DNA of 64,000 nt from Halomonas saccharevitans (GCF_900116405.1 NZ_FPAQ01000006.1:58283-122282); one strand, 5' to 3'; shown: positions 30,226 through 40,457, numbered from the stretch's first letter. Numbers and translations: made by a program. Notes: a model not told the origin generated them from the letters alone.

Positions 30226-30966
30226 TCAGTCGTCGCGTCGGAAGATCAGGTCCCAGACGCCGTGGCCGAGCCTCTCGCCGCGCGCCTCGAACTTGGTCAG
30301 CGGGCGAAATTCGGGGCGCGGCACGTAGGGGGCCGTCTCGGGATCGGCGGTATTGGCAAAGCCCGGCGCCTCCTGCATCACCTCGGCCATCCACTCGGCG
30401 TAGGCCTGCCAGTCGGTGGCCATGTGCAGGGTACCGCCGAGCGTGAGGCGGCTGCGCACCAACTCGACGAAGGCGTACTGCACGATGCGCCGCTTATGGT
30501 GCTTCTTCTTGGGCCAGGGATCGGGGAAGAACAGCTGCAGGGTGTCGAGGCTCGCCTCGGGCAGGCACTGTTCGAGGACGGCCAGGGCGTCCTCACGATA
30601 GACTCGCAGGTTGGTCAGGCCGCGCTTGTCGGCCTCGTCAAGCAGCTTGCCGACGCCCGGCGCGTGCACCTCGATGCCGATGAAGTCGGTATCCGGATGG
30701 CGCTCGGCCTGCTCGACCAGCGAGGCGCCCATGCCGAAGCCGATCTCCAGCACCCGCGGCGCCCGGCGGCCGAACAGCGCATCGAGGTCCTGGCGGCCCT
30801 CGGCCAGGGTCAGCCCCAGGCGCGGCCAGACCTCCTCGAGCCCGCGGGTCTGAGCCTGGGTCATGCGCCCGGCGCGCAGCACGTAGCTCTTGATGCCGCG
30901 GCGATGCAGCGGGGCCTCGGGCCCTTCGGGGCCGGTCGTCTTGTCGTCGTGTCGCGGGTCGCTCAT
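30226..30966 (-). CDS. trmB: tRNA (guanine-N7-)-methyltransferase
   Basis: This enzyme makes m7G46 in tRNA. It has 246 residues from the ATG at 30966 (MSDPRHDDK). The SAM-binding motif is [16 protein letters not shown], and the family signature [18 protein letters not shown] is present. The N-terminal [17 protein letters not shown] is also typical. An in-frame TTG at 30990 could extend it by 8 residues. Confidence 0.95.
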   Translation of the reverse strand: MSDPRHDDKTTGPEGPEAPLHRRGIKSYVLRAGRMTQAQTRGLEEVWPRLGLTLAEGRQDLDALFGRRAPRVLEIGFGMGASLVEQAERHPDTDFIGIEVHAPGVGKLLDEADKRGLTNLRVYREDALAVLEQCLPEASLDTLQLFFPDPWPKKKHHKRRIVQYAFVELVRSRLTLGGTLHMATDWQAYAEWMAEVMQEAPGFANTADPETAPYVPRPEFRPLTKFEARGERLGHGVWDLIFRRDD

Positions 30967-31084
30967 GGGCTGGGGAGAACTCGTTGGCAACGGTGATTCG
31001 GGGCCAACATTGTAGCGGCTAACGCGCCGCCGGGGTACGGTGGGCGGCCAAACGCCACCCTAAACAGTACGCGGAGACGCACTC

Positions 31085-31480
31085 ATGCAGGACAGAGCCA
31101 TGCAGGACAGAGGCTGGTGGTTCGGGGCGGCCCTCTCCGGGGCCCTGGTGGTCATGGCCGGCGCCTTCGGCGCCCACGCCCTGGAGGGAGCGCTTGCGCC
31201 GCGCCTGGCGGCCGCCTTCGAGACCGGCGTGCGCTACCAGGCCTGGCATACCCTGGCGCTGCTCGCCGTGCTGGCCTGGCGCGCCACGACGCCGCTGGTC
31301 GGCCAGCGCCTGGCGCTCGGCCTGTGGGCGGGGGGCATGCTGCTCTTCTCGGGCTCGCTCTACGCCCTGGCGCTGACCGGCATGGGTCGATGGGGCATGA
31401 TCACCCCGTTCGGAGGAGTGCTGCTGATCGCCGGCTGGCTGGCCCTGGCGGCGGCGGTAGTGCGTGCCCGCCCCGGCTGA
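31085..31480 (+). CDS. DUF423 family membrane protein
   Basis: This roughly 131-residue inner-membrane protein of the DUF423 family has no known function. The family sequence GAFGAHALEGAL...FETGVRYQAWHTLALL is clear. Four hydrophobic helices are visible. Two start codons, ATG 31085 and ATG 31100, lie in a near-perfect 15-bp duplication (ATGCAGGACAGAG repeated), so the true start is ambiguous. Confidence 0.88.
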   Translation: MQDRAMQDRGWWFGAALSGALVVMAGAFGAHALEGALAPRLAAAFETGVRYQAWHTLALLAVLAWRATTPLVGQRLALGLWAGGMLLFSGSLYALALTGMGRWGMITPFGGVLLIAGWLALAAAVVRARPG

Positions 31481-31894
31481 TCAGTCGCCGTCCGGCAGCG
31501 CATAGGTGGCCGTGACCAGTGCCACCGGCTGCTCGTCACCCGCCGAGAAGAGCTGCACCTCACCCACCGCCAGGCGACGCCCCAGCTTGAGTAGCCGAGC
31601 GTTGGCGATGACGTCGCGATCGCCCCGGGGGCGGCGCAGGAAGCGGCAGTGCAGGTCGCTGGTCACGGCCATCGGCTCGGGGCCGATCTGGGCGAGGATC
31701 GCCACATAGAGGCAGACGTCGGCCAGCCCCATCAGGGTAGGGCCGGAGACGCTGGCGCCGGGGCGCAGGTGCTCGTCCTCGATGGCGAGGCTCATGGTGG
31801 CGCGCATCTCGCCGACCCCCTCGATGGTGCCGGTGCGCTGGGGAAAGACCTCGTCGAGGAAGTCCTCGATGGCGGCGGCGGTCATCACGGTCAT
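31481..31894 (-). CDS. PaaI-type hotdog-fold thioesterase
   Basis: This 137-residue hotdog-fold protein starts at ATG 31894 after GGGAGA. The blocks LRPGASVSGPTLMGLADVCLYVAILAQIG and HCRFLRRPRGDRDVIANARLLKLGRRLAVGEVQLFS match the PaaI/acyl-CoA thioesterase family. Substrate unknown; hydrolysis of aryl- or acyl-CoA is the family reaction. It is convergent with the DUF423 gene and upstream of the glcB terminator. Confidence 0.83.
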   Translation of the reverse strand: MTVMTAAAIEDFLDEVFPQRTGTIEGVGEMRATMSLAIEDEHLRPGASVSGPTLMGLADVCLYVAILAQIGPEPMAVTSDLHCRFLRRPRGDRDVIANARLLKLGRRLAVGEVQLFSAGDEQPVALVTATYALPDGD

Positions 31895-32003
31895 GGCGCA
31901 TCTCCCGTCGATAGGGGGGTGAGGGTGGGCCTTCACGATAGCGAAACCGGCCCCGCCCCGACAGTCGCCGAACGTCGCGCGCCAAGCCTGGCCGGCAAAC
32001 ACG

Positions 32004-32037
32004 AAAACGCCCCCGCGGCGGCAGCCGTGGGGGCGTT
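32004..32037 (-). terminator. Terminator of glcB
   Basis: A long stem on the minus strand: AACGCCCCC/GGGGGCGTT (outer), a G-U pair and CGGC/GCCG (inner), loop of 4. It is followed by TT and placed 40 nt after the glcB stop. Confidence 0.75.
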
Positions 32038-32078
32038 GCGGGTTCAGGAGGCGGGCGGGCCCGCGGCCTGGAACGGCC

Positions 32079-34265
32079 TTACTTGGCCTTGTGCACCGCG
32101 CGCCAGTGGTGCAGGAGCGGCTCGGTGTAGCCGGACGGCTGCTCGCAGCCCTTGAAGACCAGGTCGCTGGCGGCCTGGAAGGCGGTGGAGGCGGCAAAGT
32201 CGTCGCTCATCGCCGTGTACTCCGGATCGCCGGCGTTCTGCTGATCGACCACCTTGGCCATGCGTTCCAGGGTCTCCTGGACGCGGGCGGACTCGACCAC
32301 CCCGTGACGCAGCCAGTTGGCGATGTGCTGGCTGGAGATCCGCAGGGTGGCGCGATCCTCCATCAGGCCCACGTCGTGGATGTCCGGCACCTTGGAGCAG
32401 CCCACGCCGTGCTCGACCCAGCGCACCACGTAGCCGAGGATGCCCTGGCAGTTATTGTCCAGCTCCTGCTGGATCTCCTCGTCGCTCCACTCGGGCGTCT
32501 CGGCGACCGGAATGGTGAGCAGCTCGTCCAGCAGCTTTTCATGAAGGGCGGGCTCGCCCTGACCTTCCATCTCGCGCTGCAGGGCCGCCACGTCCACCTG
32601 GTGGTAGTGCAGGGCGTGCAGGGTCGCGGCGGTGGGAGACGGCACCCAGGCGGTGTTGGCGCCGGCCTTGGGGTGGCCAATTTTCTGCTCGAGCATGTCC
32701 GCCATCAGGTCCGGCATGGCCCACATGCCCTTGCCGATCTGGGCGCGACCGCGCAGGCCGCAGGCCAGACCGACCTGAACGTTGTTCTGCTCGTAGGCCT
32801 GGATCCAGGCGGCGCCCTTCATGTCGCCCTTGCGGATCATCGGGCCGGCTTCCATGGCGGTGTGCATCTCGTCACCGGTGCGGTCGAGGAAGCCGGTGTT
32901 GATGAACACCACCCGCGACGGCGCCTCATTGATGCACGCCTTGAGGTTGGCCGAGGTGCGACGCTCCTCGTCCATGATGCCCATCTTCAGGGTATCGCGG
33001 GCCATGCCGAGGATGTCCTCGATGCGGCCGAACAGGGTATTGGCGAAGGCGACTTCCTTCGGCCCGTGCATCTTCGGCTTGACGATGTACATGGAGCCGG
33101 TGCGCGAGTTGCGCGGCTCGCACTCGCCCTTCTTCAGGTCGTGCAGGGCGATCAGCGAGGTGACGATGCCGTCGAGGATGCCCTCGGGCAGCTCGTTGCC
33201 CTCGGCGTCGAGCACAGCCGGGGTGGTCATCAGGTGGCCGACGTTGCGCACGAACATCAGCGAGCGACCCGGCAGGGTCACGCTGCCGCCGTCGGTGCCC
33301 TGCCAGGTGCGATCGCCCTTGAGGCGGCGGGTGATGGTCTTGCCGCCCTTCTGGACCTGCTCCTCCAGGTCGCCCTTCATCAGCCCCAGCCAGCTTGCGT
33401 AGACGCCGACCTTGTCCTCGGCGTCTACCGCGGCCACGGAGTCCTCGCAATCCATGATGGTGCTCAGCGCGGCCTCGACGATCACGTCCTTGACGCCGGC
33501 CGGATCGGTCTTGCCGATGGCGTCACTGGGATCGATCTGGATCTCCAGGTGCAGGCCGTGATTGACCAGCAGCAGCGCGGAGGGCGAGGCGGCTTCGCCG
33601 TCGAAGCCCAGCAGCTGCTCGGGCGCTTTCAGGACGGTCTCGCCACCGCCCTCGAGGGAGACGACGAGCTTACCGTCGCGCAGGGCATAGCCCACTGCGT
33701 CGCTATGGGAACCGCTGGCCAACGGCGCGGCGCGGTCGAGCACGCCCCGGGCGTAGGCGATGACCTTCTCGGCGCGTTTCGGGTTGAAGCTCGCGCCCTT
33801 CTCGGCGCCGTCGTCCTCGGGGATGGCATCGGTGCCGTAGAGGGCGTCATAGAGGCTGCCCCAGCGCGCGTTGGCGGCGTTGAGGGCATAGCGGCCGTTG
33901 TTGACCGGCACCACCAGCTGCGGACCGGCCTGGGTGGTGATCTCGTCATCGACGTTGGCGGTGGTCACTCCGACCTTGGCCGGTGCCTCGACGAGATAGC
34001 CGATCTCCTCGAGGAAGGCGCGGTAGGCGGCCATGTCGCGCACCGGGCCGGGGTTCTCACGGTGCCAGGTGTCGAGCTTATCCTGCAGGCGGTCGCGCTC
34101 GGCGAGCAGCTCACGGTTCTGTGGGGCCAGGTCATGGAAGAGCGCGTCGACCCCGCTCCAGAAGGCCTCGGGGTCGACGCCGCTACCCGGCAGGGCCTGT
34201 TCGTTGATGAAGCGGTCCAGCTCGGCGGCCACCTGGAGGCGGTGGCGAGCAATGCGTTGGGTCAT
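32079..34265 (-). CDS. glcB: Malate synthase G
   Basis: This enzyme condenses glyoxylate and acetyl-CoA to malate, completing the glyoxylate bypass or glycolate use. It is the large single-chain isoform, 728 residues. The start at ATG 34265 has GAGGAG 9 nt upstream; the frame is open to 34433 but that part is not family-like. Signatures include [48 protein letters not shown], the [25 protein letters not shown] active-site region, and [41 protein letters not shown]. It is monocistronic, with an IclR-type operator in its promoter. Confidence 0.97.
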   Translation of the reverse strand: MTQRIARHRLQVAAELDRFINEQALPGSGVDPEAFWSGVDALFHDLAPQNRELLAERDRLQDKLDTWHRENPGPVRDMAAYRAFLEEIGYLVEAPAKVGVTTANVDDEITTQAGPQLVVPVNNGRYALNAANARWGSLYDALYGTDAIPEDDGAEKGASFNPKRAEKVIAYARGVLDRAAPLASGSHSDAVGYALRDGKLVVSLEGGGETVLKAPEQLLGFDGEAASPSALLLVNHGLHLEIQIDPSDAIGKTDPAGVKDVIVEAALSTIMDCEDSVAAVDAEDKVGVYASWLGLMKGDLEEQVQKGGKTITRRLKGDRTWQGTDGGSVTLPGRSLMFVRNVGHLMTTPAVLDAEGNELPEGILDGIVTSLIALHDLKKGECEPRNSRTGSMYIVKPKMHGPKEVAFANTLFGRIEDILGMARDTLKMGIMDEERRTSANLKACINEAPSRVVFINTGFLDRTGDEMHTAMEAGPMIRKGDMKGAAWIQAYEQNNVQVGLACGLRGRAQIGKGMWAMPDLMADMLEQKIGHPKAGANTAWVPSPTAATLHALHYHQVDVAALQREMEGQGEPALHEKLLDELLTIPVAETPEWSDEEIQQELDNNCQGILGYVVRWVEHGVGCSKVPDIHDVGLMEDRATLRISSQHIANWLRHGVVESARVQETLERMAKVVDQQNAGDPEYTAMSDDFAASTAFQAASDLVFKGCEQPSGYTEPLLHHWRAVHKAK

Positions 34266-34346
34266 GGGTCGTACTCCTCGTGCTTGGCTGCTCGGTGCCC
34301 CCTGGCACCGACCGGCCGGACAGGGAAAGATGACTGCGTAGCATCG

Positions 34347-34375
34347 ATTTTGTGGAAATTGCTTCCACATGTAAA
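34347..34375 (-). promoter_or_regulatory. glcB promoter
   Basis: On the minus strand TTTACA (34370-34375, 5 of 6) and CAAAAT (34347-34352, 4 of 6) are 17 nt apart. The predicted start site is about 75-80 nt upstream of the glcB ATG. Confidence 0.65.
34353..34367. promoter_or_regulatory. IclR-type operator in the glcB promoter spacer
   Basis: TGGAAATTGCTTCCA matches the E. coli IclR consensus TGGAAATNATTTCCA at 12 of 14 defined positions. It is part of a larger palindrome TGTGGAA-5-TTCCACA (34351-34369) and lies exactly between the -35 and -10 of glcB, as expected for a repressor site. Confidence 0.65.
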
Positions 34376-34511
34376 GCCGTTGCCGGCATGACGGGGCGTA
34401 AGCTAGACCAAATGATGAGGTCGCAAACCCCACCCCGCAGGCCCGCTAACAGGCTTCGCTGGTCGCGCCCTCGGCTTGGCGCTAGCATGAACGAGCATTG
34501 CGGAGAAACCG

Positions 34512-35486
34512 ATGAGCGACTTCACCCCCCTGCAGGCCCTGGGGCCCCTCGCCCCCGCCGACCTCTCCGGTCAGGCGCTCGAGCACTACCTGGGCCACTA
34601 CGGCCTGGCGCCCCTGCTCGCCGAGCGGGTAGGGCTCTACGTGGGCTATCTGCAGGCCGGCGATTTTCGCCTCTGGACCCAGGTCTGGAGCCCCGAGACG
34701 CCCCTCGGTACCGCCTTCGTCGTGCACGGCTACTTCGATCACCTCGGTCTCTACCGCCACCTGCTGGAATGTCTGCTCGCGCGGGGCTGGCGGGTGGTGC
34801 TCTGGGACCTGCCGGGTCACGGCCTCTCCAGCGGCCGGCGCGCCTCCATCGACGACTTTGAAGACTATGGCCGCTGCCTGCACCATCTGCAGCAGCATCT
34901 GCACGGCGAGGGACTGGCGCCGCGTCCCTGGCTCGGCGTCGGGCAAAGCACCGGGGCGGCGATTCTCGCCACCGATGCCCTGACCCGCGGCGACGACGGC
35001 CACTGGTCGGGACTCGCGCTGCTGGCCCCGCTGGTGCGTCCCTGGGGGTGGAACCAGTCTAGCTGGCTGCACCGCCTGGTGGGCCCCTTCGTGGAGTCGA
35101 TCCCGCGCAAGTTTCGCGCGAATTCCACCGATGCCGAGTTCGCCGACTTCCTTCGCGAGGGCGATCCCCTGCAAGCCGATCGCCTGGCGATGGACTGGGT
35201 CGGCGCCATGCGCCGCTGGATGCCGCGGCTGCTGGCGCTGCCGCCGAGCCCGGTGCCGACGCTGATCCTGCAGGGCGAGCAGGACCTGACCGTGGACTGG
35301 GAATGGAACCTCGAGGTGCTTAACCGCAAGTTCCCCAACGCCGAGATCCATCGCCACCCCGAGGCCCGTCATCACCTGGTCAACGAGGCCGAGCCGATTC
35401 GCCGCGAGCTCTTCACGGTGCTCGACCGCTTCGTCGCGACGCTGGCCGCGACCGACGAACCGAGCAGAGGGAAGCGCTCGCCATGA
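34512..35486 (+). CDS. Alpha/beta hydrolase, lysophospholipase-like
   Basis: This 324-residue protein of the PldB/monoglyceride lipase-like group has no signal peptide. The oxyanion region is VVHGYFDHLGLYRHLLE, the D-PGHG-S motif is LWDLPGHGLSSGRRASIDDFEDY, the nucleophile elbow GVGQSTGAAI, the acid in LILQGEQDLTVDWEWN, and the His in PEARHHLVNEA. Substrate is probably a lysophospholipid or monoacylglycerol. It overlaps the following lipoprotein gene (ATGA), suggesting a joint role at the envelope. Confidence 0.85.
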   Translation: MSDFTPLQALGPLAPADLSGQALEHYLGHYGLAPLLAERVGLYVGYLQAGDFRLWTQVWSPETPLGTAFVVHGYFDHLGLYRHLLECLLARGWRVVLWDLPGHGLSSGRRASIDDFEDYGRCLHHLQQHLHGEGLAPRPWLGVGQSTGAAILATDALTRGDDGHWSGLALLAPLVRPWGWNQSSWLHRLVGPFVESIPRKFRANSTDAEFADFLREGDPLQADRLAMDWVGAMRRWMPRLLALPPSPVPTLILQGEQDLTVDWEWNLEVLNRKFPNAEIHRHPEARHHLVNEAEPIRRELFTVLDRFVATLAATDEPSRGKRSP

Positions 35487-35974
35487 TCAGCCGCCTGCCA
35501 TTGCTGCCGTTCCTGGCCTGCCTGCTGCTGCTCGTCGGCTGCGCCGGCGCCCCGGAGCGGCCGACCAGCGTGCGCCAGGCGCTGTTCGGCCTGAGCGAGC
35601 GCGCCGCGGAGAAGGTCACTGAAACCCCGCCCCTGCCGCGCCCGGCGGTCGACGAGGTCCTGCTGCTGACCATGCCGGAGGTCGATACCCGGCTGGGGCT
35701 CGCCGACACGCGCCTGCTCGAGAGCCTGACCCGGGCCCTGCTGGCGGTCGACGACGGCCCCCAGGTCCTGGAGTGGCGGGCGGCCATGGCCCAGGGGGGC
35801 CACGACAACCAGTGGCGCCTGGAGAGCCGCCTGAGCGCCGACGGCCCACGCCTGACGCTCTCGGACCGCGAGCTGCTGCCCTACCGCCTGAGCCTGACGC
35901 TTCGCCGCCTGGGACGCGACGCGCCCGCCTGGCGCACCGAGATCAGCGGCGCGCTGGATGCCACGGCCCTCTGA
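35483..35974 (+). CDS. Putative outer-membrane lipoprotein, unknown function
   Basis: This 163-residue lipoprotein has a signal peptide and lipobox LLVGC (Cys20). The rest is charged, with alternating strand/helix patterns and a well-defined end. I recognise no family. It is translationally coupled to the upstream hydrolase (ATGA overlap), and convergent comM follows. Confidence 0.7.
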   Translation: MISRLPLLPFLACLLLLVGCAGAPERPTSVRQALFGLSERAAEKVTETPPLPRPAVDEVLLLTMPEVDTRLGLADTRLLESLTRALLAVDDGPQVLEWRAAMAQGGHDNQWRLESRLSADGPRLTLSDRELLPYRLSLTLRRLGRDAPAWRTEISGALDATAL

Positions 35975-36001
35975 CCGCGAGCGCCTTCATGCGTTGACCG
36001 A

Positions 36002-37504
36002 TCACCCCTTGAGCAGCCGATCGAGCTGTCGATAGCCGATGGCCTCGATCAGCTGGTCACGCCCGGGTCGCGCCTCCCCGGCCAGATCGGCCAGGGTCAG
36101 GGCCACCCGCAACACCCGGTGATAGGCCCGCGCCGATAGCCTGAGCCGCTCCAGCACGCCGGCGAGCCAGGCCCGATCCGCGGCCTCGAGGCCGCAGGCC
36201 TCCTCCAGGGCGCGTCCGGACAGCCGGGCATTGAGTCCGCCACGGGTGGCCTGCTTCGCCCGCACCGCCAGCACCCGCTCGCGAACCACCGCCGAGGGCT
36301 CGCCCGGCTCGCGAGAGGTCAGTTGCTCCGGCGCCAGCGCCGGCACCTCCACCTGGAGGTCGATGCGATCGAGCAGCGGGCCGGAGAGCCGCGACTGGTA
36401 GCGCTGGATCTGCGCCGCCGTGCAGTGGCAGGGCCGACGCGGGTCACCCAGGTGCCCGCAGGGACAGGGATTCATCGCCGCGACCAGCTGGAAGCCGGCG
36501 GGGAAGCGTCGCTCGTGGTTGGCGCGGGCGATATGGATCTGCCCCGACTCCATGGGCTCGCGCATCACCTCCAGCACGTGACGGGAGAACTCCGGCAGCT
36601 CATCCAGGAACAGCACGCCCCGATGGGCCAGGGAGATCTCGCCGGGGCGCGGCTTCGAGCCACCGCCCACCAGGGCCACGGCGCTCGCCGTATGGTGCGG
36701 GGAACGGAAGGGCCGAACGCCCCACTGGGCGACGTGGGACAGCCCGCTGACCGAGCGGATCGCCGCCACCTCCAGCGCCTCCTGCTCGGTGAGCGGCGGC
36801 AGGATGCCCGGCAGGCGGCTGGCCAGCATGGTCTTGCCGGTGCCGGGCGGACCGGCGAACAGCAGGTTGTGGCCGCCGGCCGCCGCCACTTCCAGGGCGC
36901 GGCGCGCCTGGTGCTGGCCGCGCACATCAACGAGATCCGGGCCCGGCTCCGACGCCGGGGCGGGGCCAGGCGCACGGTGGGGAAGCAGCGGCGTCTGGCC
37001 GAGCAGGTGGGCCACCACCTCGAGCAGGTGGTCGGCGGGCAGCACCTCCAGGTCGCCGGCCAGGGCCGCCTCATCGGCGTTGGCCCGGGGTACGATCAGC
37101 CGGCGGCGCGCCTGGCGGGTGGCCATGGCCATCGGCAGCACCCCGCTGAGCGGTCGCAGCCGGCCGTCCAGGGCCAGCTCGCCGGCGCACTCGACTCCGT
37201 CGAGTGCCTCGGGGGGCACCTGGCCCGAGGCCACCAGCAGCCCCAGGGCGATGGGCAGATCGAAGCGGCCGCCCTCCTTGGGCAGGTCGGCGGGGGCGAG
37301 GTTGAGGGTAATGCGCCGCAGGGGGAAGTCGAAACCGGCATTGACCAGGGCGCTGCGGACGCGCTCGCGGCTCTCCTTCACCGCGGCCTCCGGCAACCCC
37401 ACCAGGGTGATGCCGGGCAGTCCATTGGCCAGATGCACCTCGACCAGCACCTCGGGCGCCTCGAGTCCGAGGCCGGCCCGGGTGTGGATAATTGCCAGCG
37501 TCAT
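36002..37504 (-). CDS. comM: ComM/YifB family AAA+ ATPase (Mg-chelatase-like)
   Basis: This 500-residue hexameric helicase promotes branch migration during natural transformation (shown for Vibrio ComM). An N-terminal Lon-protease-like fold includes VEVHLANGLPGITLVGLPEAAVKESRERVRSAL. The AAA+ core has Walker A GPPGTGKTMLASRLPGILPPL and sensor region GVLFLDELPEFSRHVLEVMREPMESG. The C4 zinc-like cluster NPCPCGHLGDPRRPCHCTAAQI precedes the C-terminal domain. In Pseudomonas it is also next to ubiK, glnK and amtB. Confidence 0.95.
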   Translation of the reverse strand: MTLAIIHTRAGLGLEAPEVLVEVHLANGLPGITLVGLPEAAVKESRERVRSALVNAGFDFPLRRITLNLAPADLPKEGGRFDLPIALGLLVASGQVPPEALDGVECAGELALDGRLRPLSGVLPMAMATRQARRRLIVPRANADEAALAGDLEVLPADHLLEVVAHLLGQTPLLPHRAPGPAPASEPGPDLVDVRGQHQARRALEVAAAGGHNLLFAGPPGTGKTMLASRLPGILPPLTEQEALEVAAIRSVSGLSHVAQWGVRPFRSPHHTASAVALVGGGSKPRPGEISLAHRGVLFLDELPEFSRHVLEVMREPMESGQIHIARANHERRFPAGFQLVAAMNPCPCGHLGDPRRPCHCTAAQIQRYQSRLSGPLLDRIDLQVEVPALAPEQLTSREPGEPSAVVRERVLAVRAKQATRGGLNARLSGRALEEACGLEAADRAWLAGVLERLRLSARAYHRVLRVALTLADLAGEARPGRDQLIEAIGYRQLDRLLKG

Positions 37505-37591
37505 GCGCGATCCCTCGCTGCCTGTCTGCCCTCAGGCTAGACCAGGCCGGCGAGGGGCGCCCGGCGAGGGGTGCCCGGCGCCGGGCGAGGA

Positions 37592-38017
37592 TCAGCGGTT
37601 GGACTCGCCGGCGCCGGCGTCTTCCTCCGGGTTTGAATCTGGGGCGCTCGACTCGGTGCGCGAATCGGAACCTGCCTCAGGGCCGGGTTCGGGCTTCGAC
37701 TCGCTCGTGGCGGCAGCACTCGGCTCCTCCGGCAGCGCCTCGGTCGAGGCGCTCGCCGTTTCCCGCGAGGCGTCGGCGTCCAGCGCCTCTTCCAGCGCCG
37801 CCACCTGCTGTTCCAGCGACTCGACGCGCGACCGGGTACGCTGCATCACATCCATCAGGATGTCGAAGTCCTCCCGCGACACCAGCTCCAGGCGATCGAA
37901 GGCGCCCTTGACCACCTGCTGGATCCCCTTCTGCACCTCTTCCGGGGCCTGGGACGCCCCCTGCAGCCGGTCGCCGATCTGCTGGGCCAGGCGGCTGATG
38001 CGATCGTGGCTCACCAT
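37592..38017 (-). CDS. ubiK: UbiK/BMFP family ubiquinone biosynthesis accessory factor, with extended tail
   Basis: This 141-residue protein starts at ATG 38017 after AGGAGA. The first 80 residues match UbiK (ISRLAQQIGDRLQGASQAPEEVQKGIQQVVKGAFDRLELVSREDFDILMDVMQRTRSRVESLEQQVAALE), including the trimeric coiled coil. UbiK works with UbiJ in the Ubi complex. E. coli UbiK is about 96 residues; here an extra 55-residue acidic S/E/P/A-rich tail follows. It lies upstream of comM on the same strand. Confidence 0.88.
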   Translation of the reverse strand: MVSHDRISRLAQQIGDRLQGASQAPEEVQKGIQQVVKGAFDRLELVSREDFDILMDVMQRTRSRVESLEQQVAALEEALDADASRETASASTEALPEEPSAAATSESKPEPGPEAGSDSRTESSAPDSNPEEDAGAGESNR

Positions 38018-38100
38018 GGTGTCTCTCCTGAATCGTGGGTGGATGCCTGTCCAAAGGATACGCAAGCCACCGGCAGGGCGCATCATTCGCCGCTGCCTAC

Positions 38101-38135
38101 TTCTGGTGCACATGCGCCACGGCGAGGCACCAGAA
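38101..38135. repeat. Inverted repeat upstream of glnK, possible NtrC enhancer
   Basis: TTCTGGTGC (38101-38109) and GCACCAGAA (38127-38135) form a perfect 9-bp inverted repeat about 100 nt upstream of the -24/-12 element. TGGTGC/GCACCA half-sites resemble NtrC sites, although their order is the reverse of the classical GCACC-N-GGTGC arrangement. Confidence 0.4.
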
Positions 38136-38230
38136 GAGTGCGCGCCCTCCGCCCGCCTCGCGCGCCCCGTCGAATGGCGAGCCGACATGGCCCCTCCAGC
38201 CAACTGATTTCACGAAACTATCGTGGGAAG

Positions 38231-38246
38231 TGGCACGGTTTGCGCA
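38231..38246 (+). promoter_or_regulatory. Sigma-54 (-24/-12) promoter of glnK-amtB
   Basis: TGGCACGGTTTGCGCA carries GG at 38232-38233 and GC at 38244-38245, with the correct 10-nt separation and a perfect TGGCACG half. The predicted start site is about 53 nt upstream of glnK. Confidence 0.72.
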
Positions 38247-38255
38247 AAGTCATGA

Positions 38256-38648
<393 letters not shown>

Positions 38649-38686
38649 CTGCCCCTCCCTTTCCTTCCCGACGTGGAGAGACACCC

Positions 38687-39937
38687 ATGAGTGAACTTCC
38701 CGAACTGAGCTACGCGCTCGATACCTTCTACTTCCTGATCTGCGGCGTGCTGGTGATGTGGATGGCCGCCGGCTTCTCGATGCTCGAGGCGGGCCTGGTG
38801 CGCTCCAAGAACACCGCCGAGATCCTCACCAAGAACATCGCCCTGTTCGCGATCGCCTGCACCATGTACCTGCTGGTCGGCTACTACCTGATGTACTCCA
38901 GCGATGCCGGCGGCTTCCTGCCGAGCCTGGGCGCGCTGATCGGCAGCGAGAACGGGGTCGAGGCGGTGCTCGCCGGTGGCGATGACGCCCCCTACTACTC
39001 CATGCGCTCGGACTTCTTCTTCCAGGTGGTGTTCGTGGCAACCGCCATGTCCATCGTCTCCGGTGCCGTGGCCGAGCGCATGAAGCTGTGGGCCTTCCTG
39101 GCCTTCGCCGTGGTCATGACCGGCTTCATCTACCCGGTGTCCGGCTACTGGACCTGGGGCGGCGGCTGGCTGTCCGAGGTCGGCTATTCCGACTACGCCG
39201 GCTCGGGCATCGTGCACCTCGCCGGTGCGGCGGCGGCGCTCGCCGGGGTCATCGTGCTCGGCCCCCGCAAGGGCAAGTACGGCAAGAACGGCAGCATCTA
39301 CGCCATCCCCGGCGCCAACCTGCCGCTGGCCACCCTGGGTACCTTCATCCTGTGGATGGGCTGGTTCGGCTTCAACGGCGGCTCCGAGCTGAAGATGTCC
39401 GACGTCTCCTCCGCCAACAACGTGGCCCAGGTGTTCGTGAACACCAACGCGGCCGCCGCCGGTGGCGTGATCGCCGCGCTGATCCTGGCCAAGCTGTGGT
39501 TCCGCAAGGCCGACCTGACCATGTCGCTGAACGGCGCCCTGGCGGGCCTGGTGGCCATTACCGCCGACCCGCTCTCGCCCAGCGCCCTGGGCGCCGCCCT
39601 GATCGGCGCCGTGGGTGGCCTGCTGGTGGTCCTCGCCATCGTGACCCTGGACAAGCTGAAGCTGGATGACCCGGTGGGTGCCATCTCCGTGCACGGCGTG
39701 GTGGGTATCTGGGGCGTGCTGGCCGTACCGCTGACCAACAGCGGAGCCAGCTTCGGTCCGCAGATCATCGGCATCCTCGGCATCTTCGTCTGGGTGTTCG
39801 TGGCCAGCCTGATCGTGTGGCTGATCCTCAAGGCCGTGATGGGCATCCGCGTCACCGAGGAGGAAGAGTACGAAGGGGTCGACCTGACCGAATGCGGCCT
39901 GGAAGCCTACCCCGAGTTCGGCGCCGCCAAGTCGTGA
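38687..39937 (+). CDS. amtB: Ammonium transporter AmtB
   Basis: This 416-residue trimeric ammonium channel has about 11 membrane segments. Hallmarks are GFSMLEAGLVRSKNTAEIL near the N-terminus, ASYVDGS-region equivalents before IVHLAGAAAALAGVIVLG (pore His), WMGWFGFNGGSEL, and SVHGVVGIWGVLAV (second pore His). No separate signal peptide is evident. It is cotranscribed with glnK. An intrinsic terminator follows. Confidence 0.96.
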   Translation: MSELPELSYALDTFYFLICGVLVMWMAAGFSMLEAGLVRSKNTAEILTKNIALFAIACTMYLLVGYYLMYSSDAGGFLPSLGALIGSENGVEAVLAGGDDAPYYSMRSDFFFQVVFVATAMSIVSGAVAERMKLWAFLAFAVVMTGFIYPVSGYWTWGGGWLSEVGYSDYAGSGIVHLAGAAAALAGVIVLGPRKGKYGKNGSIYAIPGANLPLATLGTFILWMGWFGFNGGSELKMSDVSSANNVAQVFVNTNAAAAGGVIAALILAKLWFRKADLTMSLNGALAGLVAITADPLSPSALGAALIGAVGGLLVVLAIVTLDKLKLDDPVGAISVHGVVGIWGVLAVPLTNSGASFGPQIIGILGIFVWVFVASLIVWLILKAVMGIRVTEEEEYEGVDLTECGLEAYPEFGAAKS

Positions 39938-39954
39938 GACTCACCCCAGTGTGA

Positions 39955-40428
<474 letters not shown>

Positions 40429-40457
40429 AAGCTCGAAGCTCGAAGGCAACATGAATG

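Noticed and set aside
32091..34391. A 766-codon plus-strand open frame opposite glcB
   Set aside because: Low-complexity antisense reading of a highly conserved enzyme; no ribosome site or domain.
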